A stretch of DNA of 64,000 bases from Hyalangium gracile. GTDB taxonomy: Bacteria; Myxococcota; Myxococcia; Myxococcales; Myxococcaceae. Position 1 is the first letter of the stretch; every line of letters begins with the position of its first letter. The stretch spans positions 1 to 64,000 of the forward strand of contig NZ_JAHXBG010000040.1 of NCBI RefSeq assembly GCF_020103725.1, written 5' to 3'. A model generated the notes under the pieces. It was not told where the DNA came from, ran no database searches, and saw only the letters and a program-made list of their open reading frames with translations. Positions 15,690 through 25,831 of this stretch are shown in pieces. The position numbers were made by a program, and so were the translations under genes.

Positions 15690-18047
15690 ATGTCGTCGTC
15701 GAAGAGCGGAAGAGCAGGGGTTCGCGCGATGAAGGGCCACGCGGGAGGCCTGCGCGGCTCACTGAGGCCCTGGGGCCCGGCGGCCGTGGGGCTCGCCTCC
15801 GCGCTGGCCGCCAGCGGCGCGGTGGCGCAGGAGCCGGCGGCTCCCACGGACACCCCGGCGGCGCAGGTGACGGAGGAGAGCCGTCCCACGCCCCCGCCGC
15901 ACCCGCTCACCGGTGAGGCCGCGCCCGCCCCCGAAGGCTCGGCCCCGGCGACCACCGCCGCTCCCACCCAGGACGCCGCGGGCACCGAGGGTCAGTTCAC
16001 CCTCCCGACGGTGCAGGTGCAGGGCGAGGCCGAGCCCTACCGCGCGGAGGAGAGCACCCTCACGCGCCTGCCGAAGGCGCTCGTCGACACGCCGCAGACC
16101 GTCACCGTGGTTCCGGAGAAGGTGATCGAGGAGCAGAAGGCGACGACGGTGCGCGAGGCGCTGCGCAACGTCTCGGGCATCACGGTCACCGCGGGCGAGG
16201 GTGGCCGCCAGGGTGACAGCTTCATCCTCCGTGGCTTCTCGGCGCAGACCGACGTGAGCCGCGACGGCGTGCGCGACATCGGCTGGTACACGCGAGACAC
16301 CTTCAACGTCGGGGGAGTCGAGGTCTTCTTCGGCCCCTCGGCGGTGCTCTTCGGAAGGGGCTCGACGGGAGGCGCGATCAACCTCTCCACGAAGAAGCCG
16401 GTGGGCAGGTCCTTCCAGGAGGTGTCGGTGCTCGGTGGCACGGCGCCCTCGGGCCGCGTGGGCATCGACGTCAACGAGGCCATCACGGATCGCTTCCAGG
16501 CCCGCATCAACGCGGCGGGACAGCTGTCCGGAGTGGCGGGGCGCAGCACGGTGGAGGCAAACCGCCTCGGCGTCGCGCCCTCGCTGCGCTACGAGCTGGG
16601 AGAGAACACCACCATCGACGCCGACTACCTCTACCAGCACGAGGACAGCGTCCCGGACTATGGCCAGCCCTACTTCAACGGGTACCCGGTCTCGAGCAGC
16701 ATCGGCGTCCCGCGTGACGCATTCTACGGCGTGGAGGGCTCGGACATCGAGCGGGTCAACGCCAACATCGTGACGGGGCGCATCCAGCACCGGATCGGCG
16801 ACACCCTGACCCTGACGGACACGCTGCGCTACGGCGTGGTGGACCGGTTCGCCAGGCCCACGGCGCCGCGCGGGCTCACGCCCTCCGGAGAGCCCACGAC
16901 GGTGGGGCGGCAGCGCTTCGAGACGGGGACGGACAACTCCTACCTGGTCAACCAGCTGGATCTGCGGGGCGAGTTCGAGACGGGCTTCCTCAAGCACACC
17001 GCGAACGTCGGCGTGGAGCTGTCCCGTGAGACGCGCGATCAGACGCGCCACAACCTGGAGGCGGCCGGCCTGCCCACCGGGCCGAACCTGCCCGCCGATC
17101 TGCGCGATCCGGATCACTCGCCGGACCTGTCCGTGGTGAACAGGAACTTCTCCAACTCCAACACGAGCCTGCAGCGGACGGTGGCGTTCTACGCCTCGGA
17201 GCAACTGGAGATCACGAAGTACGTGGAGCTGGTCGGCTCACTCCGCTACGACATGTTCGGCACGAACTACTCGGCCACGAACAACGCGGGGGTGGTCACC
17301 TCGCTGAAGAACCGCGACAAGTTCGCCAACTGGCGCGCGGGCGCCGTCCTGCACCCGGTGGAGAAGACGAGCGTCTACGGGATGTACGGCACCTCCGCGA
17401 ACCCGTCGGCGGAGGCGGGCTCGCTCACCGCGGACACCGTGAGCCTGGAGCCGGAGCGCAACCAGATCCTCGAGTTCGGCGCCAAGGCGGACCTCCTGTC
17501 GGACCGGCTGGGCCTGAGCGCGGCGGTGTTCCGCATCGACAAGAAGAACGGGCGCGTGCCGAACAGCGATCCGCAGGGCCCGCCGCAGATCCTGGAGGGC
17601 AAGCAGCGCGCGGAGGGCTACAACCTCGGCGCGGCGGGCACGCTCACCGAGCGCTGGAGGCTGTTCGCCAACTTCACCCACATCTACTCGGCGATCCTCG
17701 AGCACCCCAACGACTACCTCGAGGGCCAGCCGCTGCCGAACACGCCGAAGAACAGCCTCTCGCTCTGGACGACGTACCAGGTCATCGAGAACCTCACGCT
17801 GGGCGGCGGCGCCATCTACCAGAGCGTGACGACGGTCAACAACCCGACGTCCGAGGCGCAGGCCTTCAACAAGGTGCCCAACTTCTGGCGCTTCGACGCC
17901 TACGCTGGCTACGCGTGGGGCAAGGCGGAGGTTCAGCTCAACCTGAACAACCTCACCAACAAGCTCTTCTACGGACAGTACTACTCGGGGCACGCTGTCC
18001 CCGCGGAAGGGCGCACCGTCACCCTGGCGGGCAAGTACCGGTTCTAA
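15690..18047 (+). CDS. TonB-dependent siderophore receptor
   Basis: The protein has 785 residues. A long basic leader ends in a signal peptide ([17 protein letters not shown]). A Pro/Thr-rich linker and a TonB-box-like [10 protein letters not shown] follow. The plug domain starts with [19 protein letters not shown] and contains [20 protein letters not shown] and [16 protein letters not shown]. The barrel ends with the typical aromatic C-terminus ([10 protein letters not shown]). The pattern is that of FhuA/FecA-like ferric-siderophore receptors. Start ATG 15690 has a strong AGGAGGGG seven bases before it. No siderophore synthesis genes are present, so uptake of a siderophore made elsewhere in the genome or by other species is the likely role. 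Confidence 0.92.
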   Translation: MSSSKSGRAGVRAMKGHAGGLRGSLRPWGPAAVGLASALAASGAVAQEPAAPTDTPAAQVTEESRPTPPPHPLTGEAAPAPEGSAPATTAAPTQDAAGTEGQFTLPTVQVQGEAEPYRAEESTLTRLPKALVDTPQTVTVVPEKVIEEQKATTVREALRNVSGITVTAGEGGRQGDSFILRGFSAQTDVSRDGVRDIGWYTRDTFNVGGVEVFFGPSAVLFGRGSTGGAINLSTKKPVGRSFQEVSVLGGTAPSGRVGIDVNEAITDRFQARINAAGQLSGVAGRSTVEANRLGVAPSLRYELGENTTIDADYLYQHEDSVPDYGQPYFNGYPVSSSIGVPRDAFYGVEGSDIERVNANIVTGRIQHRIGDTLTLTDTLRYGVVDRFARPTAPRGLTPSGEPTTVGRQRFETGTDNSYLVNQLDLRGEFETGFLKHTANVGVELSRETRDQTRHNLEAAGLPTGPNLPADLRDPDHSPDLSVVNRNFSNSNTSLQRTVAFYASEQLEITKYVELVGSLRYDMFGTNYSATNNAGVVTSLKNRDKFANWRAGAVLHPVEKTSVYGMYGTSANPSAEAGSLTADTVSLEPERNQILEFGAKADLLSDRLGLSAAVFRIDKKNGRVPNSDPQGPPQILEGKQRAEGYNLGAAGTLTERWRLFANFTHIYSAILEHPNDYLEGQPLPNTPKNSLSLWTTYQVIENLTLGGGAIYQSVTTVNNPTSEAQAFNKVPNFWRFDAYAGYAWGKAEVQLNLNNLTNKLFYGQYYSGHAVPAEGRTVTLAGKYRF

Positions 18048-18049
18048 CC

Positions 18050-18730
18050 ATGATGCTTCACATCCCCAACGTCCTCACCGCCGAGCAGGTGGGCCACTGC
18101 CGGGAGGTCCTCGGCAGGGCGGACTGGGAGGACGGCCGCGGCACCGCCGGCCACCAGTCCGCGCAGGTGAAGAAGAACCTCCAGCTGCCGGAGAACGGCC
18201 CGGCGGCACGGGAGTTGGGGGACCTGGTGCTCGGGGCGCTGGAGCGCAGCGCCCTGTTCATCTCCGCCGTGCTGCCGCAGCGGGTGTTCCCTCCGCTCTT
18301 CAACCGCTACGAGGGCGGGATGACGTTCGGCTCGCACGTGGACAACGCCATCCGCCCCATCACCGGGACGCCGCTGCGCATCCGCACCGACGTCTCGGCC
18401 ACGCTCTTCCTCTCCGAGCCCGACAGCTATGACGGCGGAGAGCTCGTCGTGGAGGACACCTACGGCAGCCACGCGGTGAAGCTGCCGGCGGGGGACCTCA
18501 TCGTCTACCCGGCGTCGAGCCTGCACCACGTCACCCCGGTGACGCGGGGCGTGCGGCTGGCGTCCTTCTTCTGGGTGCAGAGCATGATCCGGGACGTGAG
18601 CCAGCGCGCGGTGCTCTTCGATCTCGACACGGCGATCATGCAGCTCAACCAGGAGGTGCCGAAGAGCCCCTCCCTGGTCATGCTGACGGGCGTGTACCAC
18701 AACCTGCTCCGGCAGTGGGCCGAGCCCTGA
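18050..18730 (+). CDS. piuC: PKHD-type Fe(II)/2-oxoglutarate dioxygenase, PiuC-like
   Basis: The protein has 226 residues, the usual size of PiuC/YbiX proteins. The 2-oxoglutarate oxygenase fold shows the metal ligands HxD in [11 protein letters not shown] and the distal His in [20 protein letters not shown], with the 2OG-binding Arg shortly after. Start ATG at 18050, two bases after the receptor stop, so the two genes are tightly coupled. PiuC genes commonly accompany TonB-dependent receptors; a role in modifying the siderophore or its receptor is suspected but not established. Confidence 0.9.
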   Translation: MMLHIPNVLTAEQVGHCREVLGRADWEDGRGTAGHQSAQVKKNLQLPENGPAARELGDLVLGALERSALFISAVLPQRVFPPLFNRYEGGMTFGSHVDNAIRPITGTPLRIRTDVSATLFLSEPDSYDGGELVVEDTYGSHAVKLPAGDLIVYPASSLHHVTPVTRGVRLASFFWVQSMIRDVSQRAVLFDLDTAIMQLNQEVPKSPSLVMLTGVYHNLLRQWAEP

Positions 18731-18827
18731 CACTCCCCGCGATCGGTCCTTGGTGCGCGTGCCGGGAGTGGTATGTACCCCCGGACGGAAGCTCCCGTTT
18801 CCGCCCTCACACCCCCGAGGACCTCAC

Positions 18828-19607
18828 ATGGCCATGGCCTACGAGAACATCCGGCTGGAGACCCAGGGCGTCATCACGACGCTGACGATCGACCGGCCCA
18901 AGGCGCTCAACGCCCTCAACAGCAAGACGCTCCAGGAGATCGAGTCCGCGCTCCAGTCCCTCTCGGAGACGCGCGTGCTCATCCTCACCGGAGGAGGGGA
19001 GAAGGCCTTCGTGGCCGGCGCGGACATCGCGGAGATGTCCGGCATCACCGCGGGACAGGCGCGCGAGTTCGCCGCGCAGGGCCACCGCGTCCTGGGCATG
19101 CTCGAGTCCCTGCCGATTCCGACGATCGCGGCCGTCAACGGCTTCGCCCTGGGCGGCGGCTGCGAGCTGGCCCTGGCGTGCGACCTCATCTACGCCTCGG
19201 AGAAGGCGAAGCTGGGCCTGCCCGAGGTGTCCCTGGGCATCATCCCGGGCTTCGGCGGCACGCAGCGCCTCACCCGCCTGGTGGGGAAGATGCGCGCCAA
19301 GGAGTTCATCTTCACCGGTGCCCACGTGACGGCGGCCCAGGCCAAGGAGTACGGCCTGGTGCTGGACGTGCTGCCCGCCGACAAGCTGCTGGAGCACTGC
19401 CGCGCCGTGGCCGAGAAGATGCTCAAGAACGGCCCGCTCGCCATCTCGCAGGCCAAGCGCATCATCGAGTTCGGCGCGGACCAGGACCTGCGCGCCGCCA
19501 ACGAGCTGGAGCGCCAGGGCTTCGCGGCCCTCTTCGGCTCGGAGGACCAGCGCGAGGGCATGAAGGCCTTCCTCGAGAAGCGCCCCGCTGCCTTCACGGG
19601 CAGGTGA
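18828..19607 (+). CDS. enoyl-CoA hydratase (crotonase family)
   Basis: The protein has 259 residues, full length for bacterial crotonases. The oxyanion-hole and CoA site are AFVAGADIAEMS. The two catalytic glutamates are expected in ALGGGCELALACDLIYA and GLPEVSLGIIPGFGGTQRL. It hydrates short-chain trans-2-enoyl-CoA to 3-hydroxyacyl-CoA. Start ATG 18828; the upstream frame to 18750 adds non-conserved residues. TATGTA about 55 bases before the ATG could be a -10. It is followed after 160 bp by an acyl-CoA dehydrogenase gene that supplies its substrate. Confidence 0.92.
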   Translation: MAMAYENIRLETQGVITTLTIDRPKALNALNSKTLQEIESALQSLSETRVLILTGGGEKAFVAGADIAEMSGITAGQAREFAAQGHRVLGMLESLPIPTIAAVNGFALGGGCELALACDLIYASEKAKLGLPEVSLGIIPGFGGTQRLTRLVGKMRAKEFIFTGAHVTAAQAKEYGLVLDVLPADKLLEHCRAVAEKMLKNGPLAISQAKRIIEFGADQDLRAANELERQGFAALFGSEDQREGMKAFLEKRPAAFTGR

Positions 19608-19633
19608 GCGCCTGACCGGAGCCCTCGGACCTT

Positions 19634-19710
19634 CCGACCGGTCGGTCTCTACCGGTCGGTCTCTAATGGGCGCGTCAACCCGGACTCGGGGGGCTCCGAC
19701 CGTGGGTCGG
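19634..19710. promoter_or_regulatory. paired TetR-like operator sites with tandem repeat
   Basis: CCGACCGGTCGG at 19634-19645 is a perfect 12-bp palindrome. The 14-bp unit ACCGGTCGGTCTCT is repeated head-to-tail at 19637-19650 and 19651-19664. A second palindrome, CCGACC-GTG-GGTCGG, lies at 19696-19710. Sites of this ACCGACCGGTCGGT type are typical of TetR-family repressors. They lie directly before the acyl-CoA dehydrogenase gene, so substrate-responsive control is likely. Confidence 0.6.
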
Positions 19711-19767
19711 TATTCCCCCGAGCCGCGCTACATACTATGGAGACGGCCACCTTCCCCCAGGAGTGCC

Positions 19768-20910
19768 ATGAACTTCGAGCTGACCGACATCCAGCGCGAC
19801 ATCCAGCGGGTATGCCGAGAGTTCGCCGCCAAGGAGCTCATCCCCAACGCCCGCAAGTGGGATGAGACCCACGCGTGGCCCACCGAGGCGGTGCAGAAGC
19901 TCGCGGAGCTCTCGCTGCTGGGCGTGGCGGTGCCCGAGCAGTACGGCGGCGCCGGGCTGGACAATGTCTGCTACGCCATCGCCATGGAGGAGATCAGCCG
20001 CGGCTGCGCCTCCACCGGCGTCATCATGAGCGTGAACAACTCGCTCTACTGCGATCCGGTGATGAAGTTCGGCACCGAGGAGCAGAAGAAGGAGTTCCTC
20101 ACCCCCTTCGCCCGCGGCGAGAAGCTGGGCTGCTTCGGCCTCACCGAGCCCGAGGCCGGCAGCGACGCGGCGGCGCAGAAGACGGTGGCCGTGCGCCGGG
20201 GTGACGAGTTCGTCATCAACGGCTCGAAGAACTGGATCACCAACGGCCCCAAGGCGGACGCCATCGTCCTGTTCACGATGACGAACAAGGAGGCGGGCAA
20301 CAAGGGCATCACCGCCTTCCTGGTGCCCACCAACACCCCGGGCTTCATCCGCGCCGAGCCGGACAAGAAGATGGGCATCAGCGCGGCGCACTCGTGCTCC
20401 ATGTTCTTCGAGGACATGCGCGTGCCGGCCAGGAACATCCTGGGCAAGGAGGGTGACGGCTTCAAGGTCGCCATGAGCACCCTGGATGGCGGGCGCATCG
20501 GCATCGCGGCGCAGGCGCTGGGCATCGCCCGGGCGGCCTTCGAGGAGGCGGTGCGCTACTCGGGCGAGCGCAAGACGTTCGGCAAGCCCATCCGCGACCA
20601 CCAGGCCATCCAGTTCATGCTGGCGGACATGGCCACGGAGATCGACGCGGCCCGGCTGCTGGTGCACCAGGCGGCCCTGCTCAAGGACAAGGGCGTGCGC
20701 CACTCCATGGAGAGCGCCATGGCGAAGCTGTTCGCCAGCGAGATGGCCAGCCGCGTGGCCAACAAGGCCCTGCAGATCCACGGCGGCATGGGCTACAGCA
20801 AGGAGATGGACGCCGAGCGCCACGTGCGCGACGCGCGCATCACCGAGATCTACGAGGGGACGAGCGAGATCCAGCGCATCGTCATCTCGGCCAACGTGCT
20901 GAAGGAGTAG
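19768..20910 (+). CDS. short/branched-chain acyl-CoA dehydrogenase
   Basis: The protein has 380 residues with the full ACAD fold. The N-terminal helices are MNFELTDIQRDIQRVCREFA, the FAD signature is CFGLTEPEAGSDAAAQKT and INGSKNWITNGPKAD, and the C-terminal signature is LQIHGGMGYSKEM. The catalytic base Glu is in EIYEGTSEIQRIVI. It oxidises acyl-CoA to 2-enoyl-CoA, passing electrons to ETF. Start ATG 19768 follows CAGGAG. The promoter region contains TetR-like palindromes. The next gene starts two bases after the stop. Confidence 0.93.
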   Translation: MNFELTDIQRDIQRVCREFAAKELIPNARKWDETHAWPTEAVQKLAELSLLGVAVPEQYGGAGLDNVCYAIAMEEISRGCASTGVIMSVNNSLYCDPVMKFGTEEQKKEFLTPFARGEKLGCFGLTEPEAGSDAAAQKTVAVRRGDEFVINGSKNWITNGPKADAIVLFTMTNKEAGNKGITAFLVPTNTPGFIRAEPDKKMGISAAHSCSMFFEDMRVPARNILGKEGDGFKVAMSTLDGGRIGIAAQALGIARAAFEEAVRYSGERKTFGKPIRDHQAIQFMLADMATEIDAARLLVHQAALLKDKGVRHSMESAMAKLFASEMASRVANKALQIHGGMGYSKEMDAERHVRDARITEIYEGTSEIQRIVISANVLKE

Positions 20911-20912
20911 GC

Positions 20913-21350
20913 ATGAAGCGGACCTTCGTCGCGATGATGTTCCTGGCCTCCACGGTGGCGCTCGCGCAGGGCGTGCCGGCCGGGAAGTCCTCCAAGGCTC
21001 CGGCGGGAGGGAAGCAGGCCCCGGCGGAGCTGGACGTGAGCCGGCTGCCCTTCACCCCGGACTCCGTGCAGCAGGTGATCCTCCACCACAAGGGGAAGAT
21101 CCAGGAGTGCTACGAGGACACCATGGCCACCAGGTCGAAGAAGGTGGAGGGCAAGCTGATGACGTCCTTCGTCATCACCGACCAGGGCCTGGTGCGAGAC
21201 GCGCGGGTGATGAAGAAGGGCACCACGCTGAAGGACGAGGGGCTGCATGACTGCGTGGTGGCGGTGCTGACGGCGATGAGCTTCCCCAAGCCGCCGGATG
21301 GCAAGGATCACCCCATCGAGTACCCGTTCAACCTCAAGGCCATCGAGTAG
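20913..21350 (+). CDS. exported AgmX/PglI C-terminal-domain protein
   Basis: The protein has 145 residues: a Sec signal peptide (MKRTFVAMMFLASTVALAQG), a short Ala/Lys/Gly linker, and a TonB-like AgmX/PglI C-terminal domain. In that domain, VQQVILHHKGKIQECYEDTM and the two conserved cysteines (ECYED and HDCVVAVLTAMSFPKP) stand out. In myxobacteria this domain is known from gliding-motility and polymer-export proteins. Its place between two acyl-CoA dehydrogenase genes, two bases after one and ten before the next, points to co-transcription, although a metabolic link is not evident. Confidence 0.82.
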   Translation: MKRTFVAMMFLASTVALAQGVPAGKSSKAPAGGKQAPAELDVSRLPFTPDSVQQVILHHKGKIQECYEDTMATRSKKVEGKLMTSFVITDQGLVRDARVMKKGTTLKDEGLHDCVVAVLTAMSFPKPPDGKDHPIEYPFNLKAIE

Positions 21351-21360
21351 GACGCCGCCC

Positions 21361-22506
21361 GTGAACCTCGAGCTCACCGAGACCCAGACGCTCATCCGCG
21401 ACACCGCGCGCAAGTTCGCCAGGGAGCGGGTCGCCCCGCAGGCGCGCACCCTCGATCGCCAGGAGACGTTCCCCACCGCGCTCTTCAAGGAGCTGGCGGA
21501 GCTGGGGCTGATGGGGGTGAACCTCCCGGCGCGCTACGGCGGGGCCGAGGCGGGCGTGGTGGCCTACGCGCTGGCGATGATGGAGATCGCCGCGGCGTGC
21601 GCCTCCACCTCGGTGGCCATGTCCGTGACGAACATGTGCGCGGAGCTGATCCACACCTTCGGCACGGAGGCCCAGCGGGAGCGGTTCGTCACGAAGCTGA
21701 CCTCCGGCGAGGCGGTGGTGGGCTCGTTCGCGCTGTCCGAGCCGCACGCGGGCTCGGATCCGGGCGCCATGCGCACCACGGCGGTGCGCAAGGGCGACAC
21801 CTGGGTGCTCAACGGCAGCAAGCAGTGGATCACCTCGGGCGCGCACGCGGGGGTGATGGTGGTGTGGGCGCGCACGTCCCAGGCGGGCAACAAGGGCCTG
21901 TCCTGCTTCATCGTCGAGGGCGGCACCCAGGGCCTCATCATCGGCAAGCACGAGGACAAGATGGGCCTGCGCTCCTCGAACACGGTGAGCCTCACCTTCG
22001 AGGACTGCGTCGTTCCGGCCGACCACCTCCTGGGCAAGGAAGGGGAGGGGTTCAAGCTGGCCATGACGGCGCTGGACGGCGGGCGCATCGGCATCGCCTC
22101 GCAGGCGTGTGGCGTGGCGCGGGCGGCGCTGGAGGCCTCGGTGCGCTACACGAAGGACCGCAAGGCCTTCCAGCAGCCTGTCGCCGAGTTCCAGGGGCCG
22201 CGCTTCATGATGGCGGACATGAAGGTGCAGCTCGCGGCGGCGGAGCTGCTGACGCTGCGGGCGGCCTCCCTGAAGGAGACGGGCAAGCCCTTCACCCGCG
22301 AGGCCTCCATGGCGAAGCTGTACGCCAGCGAGATGTCCAACCGCGTGTGTGACAAGGCGGTGCAGCTCCACGGAGGCTACGGCTACATCGACGAGTTCCC
22401 CGTGGAGCGCTACTTCCGCGACGCGCGGGTCCAGACCATCTACGAGGGCACCAGCGAGGTGCAGCGGATGGTCATCGCCCGCGAGACGTTCAAGCTCTTC
22501 AGCTAG
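21361..22506 (+). CDS. acyl-CoA dehydrogenase
   Basis: The protein has 381 residues and is a paralogue of the gene at 19768. It starts at GTG 21361 (MNLELTETQTLIRDTARKFA). The FAD motif is SFALSEPHAGSDPGAMRTT and LNGSKQWITSGAHAGV, the C-terminal signature is QLHGGYGYIDEFPVE, and the catalytic Glu lies in IYEGTSEVQRMVIA. Substrate length cannot be read off; butyryl- or isobutyryl-CoA type enzymes look like this. It probably shares an operon with the upstream ACAD and AgmX-like genes. It is convergent with the sugar ABC transporter operon. Confidence 0.92.
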   Translation: MNLELTETQTLIRDTARKFARERVAPQARTLDRQETFPTALFKELAELGLMGVNLPARYGGAEAGVVAYALAMMEIAAACASTSVAMSVTNMCAELIHTFGTEAQRERFVTKLTSGEAVVGSFALSEPHAGSDPGAMRTTAVRKGDTWVLNGSKQWITSGAHAGVMVVWARTSQAGNKGLSCFIVEGGTQGLIIGKHEDKMGLRSSNTVSLTFEDCVVPADHLLGKEGEGFKLAMTALDGGRIGIASQACGVARAALEASVRYTKDRKAFQQPVAEFQGPRFMMADMKVQLAAAELLTLRAASLKETGKPFTREASMAKLYASEMSNRVCDKAVQLHGGYGYIDEFPVERYFRDARVQTIYEGTSEVQRMVIARETFKLFS

Positions 22507-22515
22507 CCCGTCCGC

Positions 22516-23340
22516 TCAGCCCTTCACCGCGCCAGCGGTGAGGCCCGAGACGATCTTCCGCTGGAAGATCAGCACCAGCACCACCAGCGGCACGGTGACG
22601 ATCACCGAGGCGGCCATGATGAGGCCCCAGGGCGTCTCGAACGCACTGCCACCGCTGAACAGGGCGATGGCCACCGGCACCGTCCGCACGCTGTCGGACT
22701 GGGTGAACGTGAGCGCGAAGAGGAACTCGTTCCACGCGGAGATGAAGGCCAGCAGGCCCGTCGTCGCCATGGCGGGCCCCAGCAGCGGCAGGAACACGCG
22801 GAAGACGATCGTCGCCGGCGTGGCCCCGTCCACGATGGCCGCCTCCTCCAGCTCCTTGGGCAGCTCGCGCATGAACGTCGTCAACACCCAGACGGTGAAG
22901 GGCAGGGTGAGGATCAGGTTGGAGACGATGAGCGCCGGCAGCTTGTTGTAGAAGCCCAGCCACCGCACCAGCTCGAACATGCCCGACAGCACGGCGATCT
23001 GCGGGAACATGGACACGCCGAGCACCATCAGCAGCAGCAGGCTGCGGCCGCGGAACTCGATGCGCGCCAGCGCGAAGGACGCCGTCAGCCCCAGCAGCAG
23101 CGACAGCACCACCACCGCCGTGGCGACGATGACCGAGTTGAGGATGTTCTGCCCGAAGGGCTGCGCCGTGAAGACGGCCGAGTAGTTGCTCCACGCGGCC
23201 TCCTTGGGCCACGGGTCCACCTCGAACAGCGAGCTGCCCGTCTTCAGCGACGAGACGATCGCCCAGTAGAACGGGAACAGCGTGTAGACGGTGATGACCG
23301 CCAGCAGCAGCCAGAACGCGATCTTCTTGATCCAGCGCAT
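22516..23340 (-). CDS. sugar ABC transporter permease, MalG type
   Basis: The protein has 274 residues and six predicted membrane helices. The first is IAFWLLLAVITVYTLFPFYW. The cytoplasmic EAA loop that contacts the ATPase reads ELPKELEEAAIVDGATPA, with the conserved glycine. It is the second inner-membrane subunit of a CUT1-type sugar importer. The ATG at 23340 lies three bases from the stop of the MalF-like gene. Last gene of the leftward operon. Confidence 0.9.
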   Translation of the reverse strand: MRWIKKIAFWLLLAVITVYTLFPFYWAIVSSLKTGSSLFEVDPWPKEAAWSNYSAVFTAQPFGQNILNSVIVATAVVVLSLLLGLTASFALARIEFRGRSLLLLMVLGVSMFPQIAVLSGMFELVRWLGFYNKLPALIVSNLILTLPFTVWVLTTFMRELPKELEEAAIVDGATPATIVFRVFLPLLGPAMATTGLLAFISAWNEFLFALTFTQSDSVRTVPVAIALFSGGSAFETPWGLIMAASVIVTVPLVVLVLIFQRKIVSGLTAGAVKG

Positions 23341-23343
23341 GGT

Positions 23344-24288
23344 CTAGTCTCCCGTCAGCTTCACCCGGCCCACCACCATGTAGACGGCGGTGAACAAGGC
23401 GATGATCGCGAACAGCAGTGACGCGGAGGCCGAGCCCACCCCGATCTCCTGGTACTCGAACATGCGCTGGCGCGCGTAGCCGGCCATGGGCATGGTGTCC
23501 GTGCTCCCGCCCGTCAGGACGAAGAACACGTCGAACACGCGCAGCGCGTCCAGCATGCGGAAGATGATGGCCACCATCAGCGGCCCCCGCAGCAGCGGCA
23601 GCGTCACCTGGAAGAAGGAGCGGATGGGCCCCGCCCCGTCGATCTTCGCCGCCTCGTAGATGTCGCCTGGCAGCATCTGCAGCGCCGCCAGGATGAGCAG
23701 CGCCATGAAGGGCGTCGTCTTCCAGACGTCCACGGCGACCACCGCCACGAACGACAGCCCCGGCTCCGCCGTCCACGCCAGCGCCTCGTTGATGAGGCCC
23801 AGCTTCAGGAAGATGGCGTTGATGACGCCGTAGATGTCATTGAACATCCACGCCCACATCCTGGCGGACACGACGGTGGGAATGGCCCACGGCACCAGCA
23901 CCGCGGCGCGGAGCACCGCCCGGCCGCGGAAGTGGGCGTTGAGCGACAGGGCGATGATCAGCCCCAGCAGCGTCTCCAGGAACACGGAGACGAAGGCGAA
24001 CCGGAAGGTGGTCCACACCGTGGTCCACCAGTCCGGATCCTCCAGCACGTACTTGAGGCTCTCCAGCCCCACGAACTGCGAGGCCCCCAGGTCCGTCAGG
24101 TTCGCGTCCGTGAACGCGAACCAGAAGGTGCGAGCCAGGGGCCAGCCCGCCACCAACGCCATCGCGATGAGCGTGGGCGTCAGGAAGATCCAGGCCGCGC
24201 GGGTGCGCTGGCGAATCAGCGCGGAAGGAGGGGGCTCGGGAGCACCCGTGACCGCACTGGCGGCAATCGGAGTCGTGGGGCTGGTCAT
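23344..24288 (-). CDS. sugar ABC transporter permease, MalF type
   Basis: The protein has 314 residues with an N-terminal cytoplasmic extension and six membrane helices. The first is TLIAMALVAGWPLARTFWFA. The EAA loop is MLPGDIYEAAKIDGAGPI. It belongs to the CUT1 family (ThuF/UgpA/MalF-like). ATG 24288 is 11 bp after the binding-protein stop. It forms the permease heterodimer with the gene at 22516. Confidence 0.9.
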   Translation of the reverse strand: MTSPTTPIAASAVTGAPEPPPSALIRQRTRAAWIFLTPTLIAMALVAGWPLARTFWFAFTDANLTDLGASQFVGLESLKYVLEDPDWWTTVWTTFRFAFVSVFLETLLGLIIALSLNAHFRGRAVLRAAVLVPWAIPTVVSARMWAWMFNDIYGVINAIFLKLGLINEALAWTAEPGLSFVAVVAVDVWKTTPFMALLILAALQMLPGDIYEAAKIDGAGPIRSFFQVTLPLLRGPLMVAIIFRMLDALRVFDVFFVLTGGSTDTMPMAGYARQRMFEYQEIGVGSASASLLFAIIALFTAVYMVVGRVKLTGD

Positions 24289-24299
24289 TCAGGCCTCCC

Positions 24300-25565
<1,266 letters not shown>

Positions 25566-25831
25566 TGCGTGTCTCCTCCCTGGAGGCGTCCCGTGCTTGG
25601 GACGCGTCCCCACGAGCCATGCGGCATGACGCAACCAGTCAACCTCGCGGGCGTCCGCCACTCGCGCGTGGGCGGCGCATCCGTAGCACGTTTTCCCTCA
25701 GATCAGGAGGCTTGATTCTAACAACTATCAGACCGTATGAGGGGCGCGGCTCGGTCGGGGCCCTACCGAGGGGAGCCTCCTCTCCTCGGAGAACTTCTCA
25801 CATCACATCCTGTTCACCTGGGAGCTGCATC
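25566..25831. promoter_or_regulatory. divergent control region between ABC importer and porin
   Basis: This 266-bp gap holds the promoters of both divergent units. It has an AT-richer stretch at 25710-25740 (TTGATTCTAACAACTATCAG) and a hairpin with arms CTCGGT (25750-25755) and ACCGAG (25765-25770). GGGAG precedes the porin GTG. No known operator was recognised. Co-regulation by the imported sugar is an inference from the layout. Confidence 0.4.
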
